A stretch of 64,000 bases of DNA from Owenia fusiformis (Eukaryota; Annelida; Polychaeta; Sabellida; Oweniidae), in NCBI GenBank assembly GCA_903813345.2, contig CAIIXF020000007.1:15296714-15360713 (forward strand), given 5' to 3'. Every line of letters begins with the position of its first letter. Within the stretch, counting starts at the first letter, position 1. The translations under genes were made by a program, and so were the position numbers. Positions 42,106 to 53,834 of the stretch are shown here, piece after piece. The notes below the pieces were generated by a model. It was not told where the DNA came from. It worked only from the letters and a program-made list of their open reading frames with translations, and did not search any database.

Positions 42106-45100
42106 ATGGAACAAGATAGAAAAGAGAATATGGAGTCTGATGTGGTCGAGAGTGATGACTTAATTCTAAGCAATGAAGAAGATGAAGAAACTGATGAGGA
42201 GGTTGAAAGACTCACAAGTCCATCTCCTTCAAGGCCCAGAGACAAGATGGAAAGCCAACCTGACCCACAGGCTGCTTTGATGGCTGGTCTCAAGCCAAAA
42301 TATGTTGAGCTACCACCAGAAAAACATGATAACCATATAGAGGCTGATGCCTTATCTAGCCGTATGTATTATTAGTTGGTTTTAATCTATATATACTATC
42401 AAAAACCTTATTGGAACTCATTTCAAAATACACACTTTAACAAGGACCAGAAACTCAGAGCAAAACAGACCTTAGTGAAGACCAAGCAAGGTGCCAATCC
42501 GATTCACATTTAGATCAAATAAGCAATACATGTAGGAGATTCACCATTTGAAAACTATTTAGAACAAGAATTTTATTGCATGTAAATAAGGAATAAGAAA
42601 CTGTTGAACTGTTGGCCAGTAATTAAATGAATAGCTGATTTTATAATTTTGTTATTTAAAAATATACTCTGCTCCAGTTATTCACCAATAATCCATTCAA
42701 TCTCACTTGGATTTGAGAAAGTTTCGGGCTCATTTATTTGAAAATTTATCTTCTATATGGTTGGGGTTTTCATATTTCAATTGCTCAAACTTGCAGTCCA
42801 TTTTGAAATGTTTTGCTGGGTAATAAGTTGGGTCTACAATTATTTCAAAACTATTGAATCTACAACTATGATAAATTACATGTATGTTCAGATATAAACT
42901 ATCAAATGGGTCTATAGGAGACTTATTATAGACTTTACTATGTTAATGACAATTATAAACTGTCCCCTACTTTACTTTTTAATTCTATTTTTATTTATTT
43001 ATTCCTATATATTTCAACAACAAATGTACAGTAAACGGGTGACACTACTCGTGTATATTCCCGTGATTTATCAAAATAAAAATCAATTGTACTTATTTTG
43101 TTTTCAGGTCCTTCTGATTCTAATACTGTAGTGCATCAAATGGATTTATCAATAAATGGCAATGGTTTAGGATATCAGTTCATGGACTCATCACCAGAGA
43201 GACTGTTCAATCCAATACATGTATCTGCAACAAGTTCTTTGGCAGGAACCCCTGTGTTTGATATTGAACACCCAAGGCGCCAAAAACGTATCTCTGAATC
43301 AACATCAACATCTGGTGTAATGTTGGATATGAATAGAATGGTCCTCGAACGACTTCGAAATGAGGAGCACTCTTCATTGTTACCTGTGCACATTGAATTA
43401 TTTGATCTAAGAACCTCTGATTTCTGCCAAAGAAAGTCTTTAAAATTAGATTACAAAATTCCTGGCACAATAACAGAGTATAATTCTGAACATGAAATTG
43501 ATATTGCACAAATTATTCTTGAGAAGTATGGAGACAAGGAAAAAGATGTTGTGTGGACAGAGCCAAAACTTGTCAAATATCGAGACATTGTACAGGTACA
43601 ATACCAGCACTTCGGCATGATAAAGGCAATCATCTGCAGAAAAACTTCTGGAGAAGAACATTTTAAAGATGTTGCTTTTATAAGGTTCATCCAAGATTCT
43701 GAGGCTGTGTATCCAAGAGAGATTTATGCAGGTATTTTGGACTCAAATTTTGCACCATCTGACCTGATTGAGTGGTCCTTCAAGAAGCAACAGGGACTCT
43801 TGCAGAAAGCTGAATATCAATCAATAAAAGACACTGAATTCAAAGTCTTCGTTCAGCATGAAAACTCTACTGAACTAAAACAGATGAAAACATTGAGCAG
43901 TCTTGTCAAGTTGAGTACAATCTGGATTGTCAACAAGATCCCATTAACTGCAACATTGTTGTATTTCATGTCTGACAATGCCAAAATGGAACTTTTCTAC
44001 AAGGGTTACTTAACTGATACCCTCTGTGAAATTCAACAAGGGATCATTCGAGAGTTCTCTGCTGCCATGGGAATAGATAAGAGTTCTCAACATATCTGGC
44101 TTTGTAAAGTTACGAATGACTCAATGACGGGTCCTCCATTAAGAGATGCAGATTGTGCCGCCTTCCTTCACCTACAAGTCATGCCTCAGAGATTCTTTGA
44201 TGTTGGTTATAACCATAGTGTTTTCGATAGTCATTTTGTACAAATGATCAAGAAATTTGTTATGGATGTAGAAGATCCAAGGTCTATGTATGTTGAGGTG
44301 ACCTACAGGAGAAGCAAGACACCTACAGGACGACGACGTTTAGCTGTCAGTACAAGTGGATATAACTCGGAAGATTTGGTGATCATTCCCCCAGATTGCT
44401 CAGTGGCATACCTGAAAAGAAAGCTTGCCAAGCGTTTTGGCATTCCGCCATGTCGCCAGAAGTTGCAGCTGGATAAGACTAAATTGAGGGATGACAAAGT
44501 TCTCCAAACTTACTCCCACTTCAAAGAGGGATGTATGATTATTATGTTGGAAGCAACACCGCTGAAAATTATTCTGATGTGCAGCGATGAGAAATATTTT
44601 TCAATGGAGGTGTTCAAGTCGCAAACTGTGCAATCAGTGAAAGCCAACCTTGGGCAATATTGTGGAAATATAAGTCCCTACAATATTTCACTAAGTATGT
44701 CTGATTCTGGTGAATATATGGAAAGTGAAAGCTACCTTTACCAGTACAACATATCCAGATCATTGGACACCAAAATCAGGGCTTTGTACTTCCCTAAACG
44801 TGCTGACATCATCATTATACACAGGCACAGGAAATTTGCTTGCACAGTGGATGAAACTGATAGCTGTACTATTAAGAAATTGAAAGAACATCTTGAAGGT
44901 TCCACCAAGCTTGCCAGTAAGGACCAGATACTTATCAGTAGGGACCGTTGTCTAGATGATGATGTTGTCATTGAAGGGCACAGTGTTATCATTGTTGCCG
45001 AGAGGAGCAAGACATGGTGGTACATGGAAAAGACTGAGGCCAAAGAGGTTAAGGAGCATAGAGAACTGAGGATTGTTTGCCAATCAGGATACAAAGATAA

Positions 45101-47085
45101 CATTCTGGTAGATAACGAACTTTATGAGGCCCCAGTGGTGAAAGGAAAGATGTATCTTGGTAAGTGTGAAGTCAACGAAGGGATCTTTCTATTGCACCAT
45201 TGGTTGCTATATACTAGTATTGTGATCAGGTTGGATGGGTGTGAGGTGGATATCAAGTTTCCTGTTTTCCTGTCTGTCAAACTATTTAATGGATTGACTC
45301 GAAATTCTCAGGAAATTGAGGACTGTTTGATTTTTGGTTTTATCTGACCTACTATCTAACCTGTTTCCGCACTAATGAATGATTTTAGGATCACTCATTA
45401 CTATATCACGACACCTACCATTTAAGAAATGTCATCAGAAAATATTATTGAAAATATACAGTTTAGGAAAAAAACAAAACTTCATTCAAGACCACTGATT
45501 TTTGACATGCAGACATAGCCCCCATATTGTAAGTTCCCCTGAATTTACAGTTCTTATGGTGTACTCGAATGTCAAATGTCAAGAACTCTGTTACAAACCA
45601 TGACTTGTATGCTTACTCATATTCTAATAAGTATTCTTGTATTCTTTCTTTTACATACAACACATTGACACTCCTAATTATTGGCTTACATGTATCTTCC
45701 TTAAAAAGAATTCATACGGTAGCTTGTGCATTGTAACTTTTGTTTGGTCTTTTACTTCTAGACAAAACTCCATTAGATCCTGCTGCTAATACAGATACTG
45801 CTGAGGAGGTTAGTCTCAACCAGCATGGTTCCTGCTGCGGCATAACAATCAGGGCTGCCACACGGGGCAGCCATATCTCAAATGCCTCCCATCAGAAAAT
45901 TGCAAAAAGCACATCACATAGTTCAGTGCATGATATTGACACTTTAGATAGCATATCATCAACAAGATCAAGTGAAGTAAAAACAGCTGATACAATAGCC
46001 ATCGGTGAACCTTCTGAAATCCCTATTGGACTTCATGATGCTCCTGCAGCAACATGTCCTGCACTGGAAGTAGAAAGTGACCCTGACAGCTTTTGCAGTA
46101 TGAATAGTATAAAGGAAACTGAGATTGCTCCCAAAGATGATGATCAATCTAAAGAAATCTGCAAGCCCAACTCGCATGATTTCCCACCTGAGATGTTTCA
46201 CCAAAGGGAAATCAAGAATTTTCTCAGAGAAATATCTCCTTCTCATCCACAGCGTGTGACAGTAGAAGTGAAACAGAAGAAAACGGCTGATGAATGGACC
46301 CAGAGCATAATTTACAGTAGTGACACCAATCCTGACCCAGACACTGATTCTGGCCTGAGTATCCTTGAAAGGTCAGGTAGCATCCAGCCACTGGATTTGG
46401 GGCCTGATTGTGAGTATAGAAAAAGACTCGTCACCTATCTTGACAGTAACTGGAAGTTTTGAAGATAAACATCTGATTTCTTATTGTCTGTAGCATCATA
46501 AAATATACAGTTCTTGTAAAAAATGTTGAATCTATGACACAAAGATTGGAGATTAATTATATCATGGGCTTTCAATCGTTGAAAGCCCATGATTATATGA
46601 AAAATGAAATTGATACCATGTTTAGTTTTGAAGTTATTTCAGACAATTGCCATGTCCTTATTCATTCATAACATACTTTTCAAGTCTCTATTGAAAAAAT
46701 AGAATGTGCATGGGTTCATCATTATTGTCTCACTTTTAACAATTGATGTTGCTTTTGAAGTAAGATAATTGTCAGATTACAGTTGCCAATACTTTCAGGT
46801 ATGTCTGACAGAGAGGTTCGTGCTGTTGCTGAGCAGATGGGTAAAGATTGCAAGCAGTTAGGGAGAGCATTAGATATTGACGAAAATGCTCTTTCATACA
46901 TTGAACGTAACTTTAAAGATGATCAACATGAGCAAAATATCCAAGTTTTAATAAAATGGAAGAAGAAAGGCAGAGCTGCAACAAAAGATGTACTGGTTGA
47001 GGCTCTCAAAGCTGTAGGAAGACAAGACATAATTGACAAGTTTCCATTTTTGCATCAACTTGAAATGAATGACAGTGTCAGTTAA
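42106..47085 (+). CDS. Multi-ubiquitin-like and Death domain protein (4 coding exons, 1080 aa)
   Basis: Coding exons 42106-42361, 43108-45159, 45762-46409 and 46799-47085 total 3243 nt; all three junctions are phase 1, GT..AG, and join in frame. The first exon begins after an acceptor at 42093, so a leader exon lies upstream. The acidic N-terminus (SNEEDEETDEEVE) is followed by a long folded region. This region contains at least three beta-grasp/ubiquitin-like stretches at about residues 479-566 (YVEVTYRR...IIMLEA), 570-648 (LKIILMCSDEK) and 650-720 (ADIIIIHRHRKF...HSVIIVA), and perhaps one at 355-446. A Ser/Thr/Asp-rich linker leads to a Death domain at about 987-1075 (VAEQMGKDCKQLGRALDI...LIKWKKKGRAATKDVLVEAL). 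Death domains assemble apoptosis and immune signalling complexes, so this is probably a cytoplasmic adaptor. I know no named family with this order. Confidence 0.8.
43108..45159 (+). CDS. Large exon with the ubiquitin-like array
   Basis: The acceptor TTTTCAG precedes GTCCTTCTG. The exon encodes about 684 residues (87-770) in one uninterrupted frame, ending at the donor CTTG/GTAAGTG. The frame stays open past the donor to a stop at 45345-45347. Ubl assignments rest on repeated beta-strand/helix spacing and on motifs such as ILISRDRCLDDDVVIEGHSV, which resembles the second half of a ubiquitin fold; sequence identity to ubiquitin is low. Confidence 0.8.
46561..46593. repeat. 33-nt hairpin in the last intron of the Ubl-Death gene
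   Basis: ATCATGGGCTTTCAA, a 3-base loop TCG, then the exact complement TTGAAAGCCCATGAT. Located 152 bases after the upstream donor and about 205 bases before the Death exon. Confidence 0.8.
46799..47085 (+). CDS. Death-domain exon
   Basis: The acceptor ACTTTCAG joins GT to the T left by the preceding exon, making Cys, then MSDREVRAVAEQMGKDCKQL. The 95 residues cover a whole Death domain with the usual Trp (IKWKKKG) and final helix (RQDIIDKF). One exon for one domain in symmetric phase 1 is typical of shuffled modules. Confidence 0.88.
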
Positions 47086-47307
47086 GGGAAAATGGAGGTA
47101 AATTTTGGTCTTGGAAGAGATTTCTGTTTAACTGTGAAAGGAGGTTCAAAAAGGTTCACATGCAAATACATGTATAAGGTCCCATCAAGTCTTTGCTCAA
47201 CATTTTGATAGTGATGGTTTTTGATAATCACTTCTGGCTTTGTATAACCAGAAGAATATCACATCGAAGATTTAGTACACATATAGATGTGACGTAATCA
47301 TGTAATC

Positions 47308-49126
47308 CATACCTGCCAACCTAAGACCAAAATTTTGCGGTAGATTTTTTTAAAATTGCTGTATTTTTGCGGTAGATTTTTTCAAAATACGGTAGTTTTT
47401 GCGGTATTTTTCAACAAAATTGCGGTAGTTTTTGCGGTAGATTTTAGAAAAAACTGTAGTTTTTACGGTAGATTTTTTAAAAAACGGTAGTTTTTGCGGT
47501 AGATTTAAAAAATATGGTAGTTTTTGCGGTAAATTTTAAAAAAATACTGTTGTCTCAGAGGTTTGGTGGAGATTTTTGAAAAAAGTGTAATTTTGCGGTA
47601 GAAATTTGAAAAAAGCAGTAGTTTTGCGGAAGATTTAGAAAAAATGCGGTAGTTTTACGGTAGATTTTTAAAAATGCGGTAGTTTTTACGGAAGTTTTTT
47701 GAAAAACCGGTAGTTTTGCGAAAGATTCTGAAAAAATGCGGTAGTTTTACGGTAGATTTTGAAAAAATGCGGTAGTTTTTACGGTAGTTTTTTGAAAAAC
47801 CGGTAGTTTTGCGGAAAATTTTGAAAAAATGCGGTATTTTTACGGATACGGTAGATTTTGAAAATTGGTTCTTTCTAAATCTAGATTGATTCAAAATACG
47901 AACACAATATTCATATCTCCACTTTTATTCACCTTCTAACCAGTTTTTTAGATATCAGGATGTTTGGAAATACCATGAATGAAACATTTACTGAAATACA
48001 AAATATGGATTTTACACGTTTTTACTCACATCTTAGATGATCTATCACTTTAACGAATTGAAATGACAGACATAATGTTCATATAACATTGGAATCATAT
48101 GGTATTAAATATTGATTTGTTCACTCGCAAGTTACATTGATTTTAATAAAAAAAAAAAAAGATATCAGTATGTTTGTCTGGCACAAATAGAAAATAAGTA
48201 CAGATCAATTGTCTTTCAAAAATAATCTGTTATGAGCATTTGCTGAAACCTTTCCCCTGAGACATCGTTCAGAATCGGATATCACAATATTTTTATAATA
48301 AACCAGAACTCAATGCTTTATTTTTTAATTATGTATTTGTTACTGATAATGTGTTCTGATGAAAAATACAACATTTATCGTTCTGTAAACAAATTGATTA
48401 AACTATGTATAATGTATATGTGGCGTTCATTACTGATCATAACAAATAAAACTACGCATATTTCATACGCTAAATATGCATACGCATTTCCACTCATTTA
48501 TTTAGATGAAGCGCAACTAAAATCATATTTTTGTTGCATTCGGAAAAAAGATCTGTGTACAAAAGGGTTTGGTTAACTACAAAAATCATGGCAGAAAGAA
48601 TTCTTTCTAGCTAGTGGTAGTTGGTGTTTGGACTGATTACACGCAAGCTTACTTAGATAAATGCGCAATAACCTGATAACCACAGACCTGCCGATACCTA
48701 TTTATATTCGGGTTGGTGAAGGAATATTACAGGGACAGTACAGGAAGACTTCAATTTTTCAGCATTTCCCAATAACAATAACGGGAACTTTTACGGTAGT
48801 TTGAACAAAAATACTGTTGATTTTAGCAGAAATGCGGTAGATTTTCGAAAATTTACGTTAGATTTTCAAAAATTTACGGTAGATTTTCAAAAATTTACGG
48901 TAGATTTTCAAAAATTTACGGTAGATTTTACAGCCTTTCTCATGGAATAAAAGAGTTTTTTAAAAAGAAAATTTACGGTAGATTTCGAAAAAATACGGTA
49001 GATTTTTTTACGGGCGTTTTTACGGGAAAAAAATGGTATTTTTTTACGGTAGTTTGTCATTTTTTTACGGAAAAACGAAAAATTTACGGTAGATTCCCGT
49101 AAAAATACGGTAGGTTGGCAGGTATG
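47308..49126. mobile_element. 1.8-kb element with perfect 16-bp inverted ends and GGTAG repeats
   Basis: CATACCTGCCAACCTA at 47308 and its exact complement ending at 49126. TAATC flanks both sides (47303-47307, 49127-49131); ATGTAATC could be read as an 8-bp duplication if the ends are three bases shorter on the left. Direct degenerate repeats of GCGGTAGTTTTTGCGGTAG fill 47335-47860 and 48790-49110. The unique centre (about 47900-48780) has no recognised gene. Confidence 0.7.
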
Positions 49127-50659
49127 TAATCTGTAGTGCGAAAAAGCACTTTCAATCAATTACTTTGATCTCTCTTAAATTTAGCTACATACAACTTGAT
49201 AGAATGAATGCAACCTAAAATGCTCATGGTACATTTAGGTCTGATTATTCCCCTTGGACATCATTGTAAGTTTGAACAGCCTTTTGGCAATATCTGTTAC
49301 CATCATGGCAATGAATTATGGGACTTAAGGACATGTAACAGTACTGTAACATTGGATTAATGAGATATAACTGAATCAGTTAAGCTTAGGGTACTCAAAC
49401 TTAAAATTCATACAATGAGTATCAATGTGGAGATGTTATAAGAGTTAATACTTTAGGCAATATCTGTTACCATGGCAATGAGCTATATAAAATTTTCAGC
49501 CAATTGTTACTGCAGTCATTGGAATTCAAGCACTTGAACAAGAATGATAATTGGAGCTGGAAAAGTCATGGTACATCAGATAAACTTTAATCAACAAAAT
49601 GAATGTTAGAGGCTTCTTCGGATTTTTGGGCAGTATTGCAGTATTGATTGCCATAGTAACAAATATATTAATCTCTTAACTGCATTCTTGTACATGTAAA
49701 TGCCTTTAGTTTGAGCAAATAAATTACATTGATATCAATATACATGTACAAGTTCAACTAGACTAATAGTATAAGTATAATGTACATGATTAAATTTATT
49801 AACTCACATGGTTGAGCTATTGTTATCACCTACTTACTCGTTTGTTCCTCCGTTCAAACATTGATTTTATGTATCCTTCAATAGGCCTACAACTCAATTC
49901 AAATTGGTTGCACTTACAAATTATGTAAATTGCATTAATTAGTCGTCTCAAAAATATTGTCAAGTGTTGTCTCATTTGACCTCATTTCAAAATGATGGGA
50001 GTTTTTTTATTGTTGAAAAATCAATTTCATGCTTTTATTTAACTTCCACTATACTAATTGGCTTAAAATATTGTTTTTTTGTATTGCACTAATTTGCTTA
50101 AAATTGTCTATTTAGCTTATGCGTTGAAAGACAAACAATAATGTCTAGAAATTTGTCAAATGTCTTCCAAAAATTCAAAATGACCAGCACATTTTTGTTT
50201 CACTACTGCATTGATTTGCTTGAAATTTTAAAAGGTAGACCAGCTTTTAGATTAATGGTTTTATTCTTGCTAAAATGACAGGTGCTGTTGTTGAAAATAC
50301 ATTTCTGTGTGAGCCAAATACTACCCATGGTACTATTTTTATTTTTTTTACGTGGCAATTTATTGCCAAATTTTGCACATTCCTGATACCAGGAAAAGGT
50401 AAAAATATTTTATGGTGCATGTATTTTTATATGCAAGTATTACATACCTAGCAAAGCATTTGTATGGAAATCAATGGGAAAGTTAGTGGGTGCCCGATTA
50501 CTCCGATATAGCCCCTGTACCTCATTTTGATATTAGATTTCTTTAATAACCATGACAAAATCACAATGTCATGTATGATTTCGATCAAATTTTACTCACA
50601 CACATATGTGTGATGTCACTGATACAAAGTAGCCATGGGAATAGGTATGTAATACATCA

Positions 50660-50771
50660 GTTATGTCACTATGACGTGAAATATGCCTTCGTTCTTGCCA
50701 AAATATAGAGCCTCCCAAGGTCGGCCTATATTGGGAGAACTCAGGCATATTTCACGTCATCGTGACATAAC
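50660..50771. repeat. 112-nt long hairpin with 29-nt arms
   Basis: The 29 bases from 50660 (GTTATGTCACTATGACGTGA...) pair with those ending at 50771 with one mismatch. Pairing resumes further in between GTTCTTGCCAAAATATAG and CTATATTGGGAGAAC. Could be a small foldback transposon or, if transcribed, a structured RNA. Confidence 0.7.
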
Positions 50772-51920
50772 CTCTAAATATATATTGGTGAAATCAGGTT
50801 GAATGACAATAAGTAATTTTATGCATCTTGGGTTAGAGCACTATTTAATTTGTTTTTGACATTCATTTAATTGATGACCATTTAATTTAGCATGTTCAAT
50901 TTTAATCAGAGTTTTCTTCTGAATAAGACCGTTTTGTGTTGACAACAATCACAAGTACCACAAAACTTGCCTCTGTTGTTTTCAGCCAATTTACAATATA
51001 GGGCATGGTTTCTTAAATGTTTTTAGTGAGAAAAGAACAAATTCCCAGAAAATATCTTAAAGAATCAGATCTATAGGGGCTGGGAATATTGTAAGCAACA
51101 TGTACAACTGACCTGCCAATACATTTTTACCATCTCAAATACTGTATAATTAAAGATCATCAGTTGGTGAAGTAATTCAAGATTCAAACTGTGGGGAATT
51201 CATCCAAGCTATTGTAACCAATGCTGTTTGCCCTGTTCACCTCCTGATCATTAGTGTAGTAAAAATGCTTTTAAAAGCTTATGTAAGTCTTCTCCAAAAG
51301 CTAAAATTAAAAACCCTTTTAAAAAATGCTAGGATGTATGTGTACTCCTTTTTATCTTAATAACTTTGTGATCAAATAATGCGAGACGTTTTTATAAACT
51401 TGGATGACATTTTCTGTAAATATCAAAGTTTTAAAGTTCAAAAGTTCCTCACCTAGTGAAAAAGTATTACAAGTTCAGAATTGAATAATCTACACACACT
51501 TCCCTCAATTTTGAAAGGGATTTAATTGACTTTCAATTTTTATACTTTGATAATTACAGAAAAGAAGGTTTATCTCCAAGTCTATTGATTGTGTAAGTTA
51601 TACTTCATTATAAATTGAAAATATTATTCAGAAGGAGAATTTCAGCTATGAGCTCTTCAAACTGAAAGTAAATAGAAGCATATCTGTTGTATATTTGATT
51701 GATTTAAGTGATTGTTCCATTGTGTTAGCACAACCAATAATTGCTGTCAATAGGTGTCACCAGTATCAGCCTGGTTTTGAAATATAGATTGAATACAGAA
51801 TATGAAAGTTGTGTTCATTTCTTACTTTGGATATTAATAGACATTTGCATCTATAATTGACATATCCTACAATATCCTTAGTATTAATATGAAAAAGGCT
51901 AGAAGCTTGCCAAATCATTA

Positions 51921-52216
51921 ACAGGGTGACCCAAAAACTGCAACCTGTAATATTTCAGTTACAACTTACAGTTAATCTTTGTGATTTTTCTAAACCTCAA
52001 ATCATTGACGTTGTGTTTAAGTACCGGCTGTTTAATGCACTGAACGATTATTTACATTAAAAAATTCACAGATTCCACCAAAATATAACCTAATAAATCC
52101 CTTTTGAAAAATGAAAGATACTAGAGTAGATTTTTGCAGGCAATAGTGTTTGTCTTAATTGGTCTAATAGGAAACTTATTTCAAATTTAGAGGATTGCTA
52201 ATTTGGGTCACCCTGT
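51921..52216. mobile_element. ~296-bp ACAGGGTGACCCAAA MITE
   Basis: ACAGGGTGACCCAAA at the left and TTTGGGTCACCCTGT at the right are exact inverted ends. A related single end (ACAGGGTGATACAAAAATGC) is seen at about 63506. Non-coding. Confidence 0.6.
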
Positions 52217-52691
52217 ATATAGCACAGAATGTTTAAACAATGTAGAATCTACATAACTTGTCTGGTTTTATCATTCTCGAATAAAACATAATATCATAGT
52301 TATCATTAAATATTTATTTACGACTATTATGTTGAACATTGTTAAACATTGAATATTGTTAAAAATGAGGTGATGAATGGTTATTCTGACTATTGCACAA
52401 AGTATACACCATGCATAAAAACAGAACTTCCTTAATTAAGTAAATTGGGACAGAACTTATATTTCTAGTGAGTTGAAGAGAAAACCATATATTTGTCAAA
52501 CCTTACTAAGTATGTGATAAAAATAATGATCAGTATAAGATATCAGACCCATCCTTCATTAAATAAATATTCCTCAGGATAAACCAAATATCATCTCACA
52601 TATAACACTATCAATGTTTCCCCTTAAATCAAATGCTTAGCAGAAGTAACAACTGTATGCTTCTCTAGCATAACTGTCACTCAGAAACCTA

Positions 52692-52740
52692 ATACAGAAA
52701 AACCTGTAAAGTGGAACACCTCTTAAAGTGGAACACTTAA
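52692..52740. mobile_element. Fragment of the TACAGTAAAACCTGT MITE
   Basis: ATACAGAAAAACCTGTAAAG followed by GTGGAACACCTCTTAAAGTG matches the start of the copy at 55301. The other end is missing. Confidence 0.45.
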
Positions 52741-53834
52741 ACATCCAGTTTATATATCAGTCATATCTATGGTTCACTGCAGAAAACTTCAGTACATTTT
52801 ATGGGTGTGGACACCATGTAGATGCATTACATTTTATGGGTGTGGAATGTACATATAATGTTGACACATTTCATTTTAATATTGGCCTAATAAAGAATAG
52901 TTTGAAGTGATACTGCACAACCTCAAATAATGCCTAGAAGAGCCCTGGTCAGTGAGTATTGTAGGGTTACTATAGTCTTGAATGCTGAAAAATAAAGTTA
53001 TCTAATGACCAATTAAAATATATATTAGAATTCATTTGTTGACTTATCCAGTAATGTTGCAGCTTGATCAATTGTCGAAATGGTAGAGAAATGTTGATTT
53101 CAGATGAAGATGTCCATCTAGCTTGTATTCCGTAAGTTTGTTTTAGGTTTTAAAACAAGATATCTCATGATCAATGCATTTCTTAGTCTTTCAAATAAAT
53201 ATAGTCACATTCTTTTCATATGAAGATAATTCAGGTAATAACATATATCAGTCAGAAATAAAAGAGATGATATATATAGAGTTATTATTATACATGTTGG
53301 CTCTCGAGTCAATCTTTTGATGTATATGATGTCATAGGACCATGGGGATGAATTACTAAGCAACAATATGAGGAAATAAAACATGTGAATTCTGATAAAA
53401 ACATTTCTCTACAATGCAATCCTCGTTACCTTATCCAAAGTAATAAAAAATACAATTAATTTGTATATCAGCATATCATTACAATATAGCTATCATATAC
53501 TACATAATAGTAGTAATATACATCTACTAACTAAATACCCTAAGTGGGTAAAATACAATTGAATATAATCAACCAACTTCCAAGAAAAAATTAAAACATC
53601 ACATATAAAAACATTCAACAACTTTTTAAAAGTCTATTATGACAGTATGCCGTATGGCTTACAATCATTTGGTCAGTAGTTACTACTTACTGATACTATA
53701 TAAAATTGCTGAAAATCAACAAAAAATTGTATTACATCAAAATCTACAGTATAACAAGCATTCTTTCCATAAATAAATTAAAATAAAATTCAAGTCACTA
53801 CAGACAATATTGAAATTCATATAAAAAGTGTTTA

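Larger units (their letters stand above)
47086..53834. other. Intergenic region between convergent Ubl-Death and SH3BP5 genes
   Basis: Apart from the 3' UTRs it is AT-rich and without supported exons. It includes the CATACCTGCCAACCTA element (47308-49126), a long hairpin (50660-50771), a GGGTGACCC inverted-repeat element (51921-52216) and a fragment of the TACAGTAAAACCTGT MITE (52692-52740). Frames such as 48313-48576 show no domain or splice support. Confidence 0.5.

Noticed and set aside
45160-45347. Taking the stop at 45347 as the end of the Ubl gene
   Set aside because: A strong donor (GTAAGTG) at 45160 and in-frame downstream exons give a better model; kept only as a possible retained-intron form.
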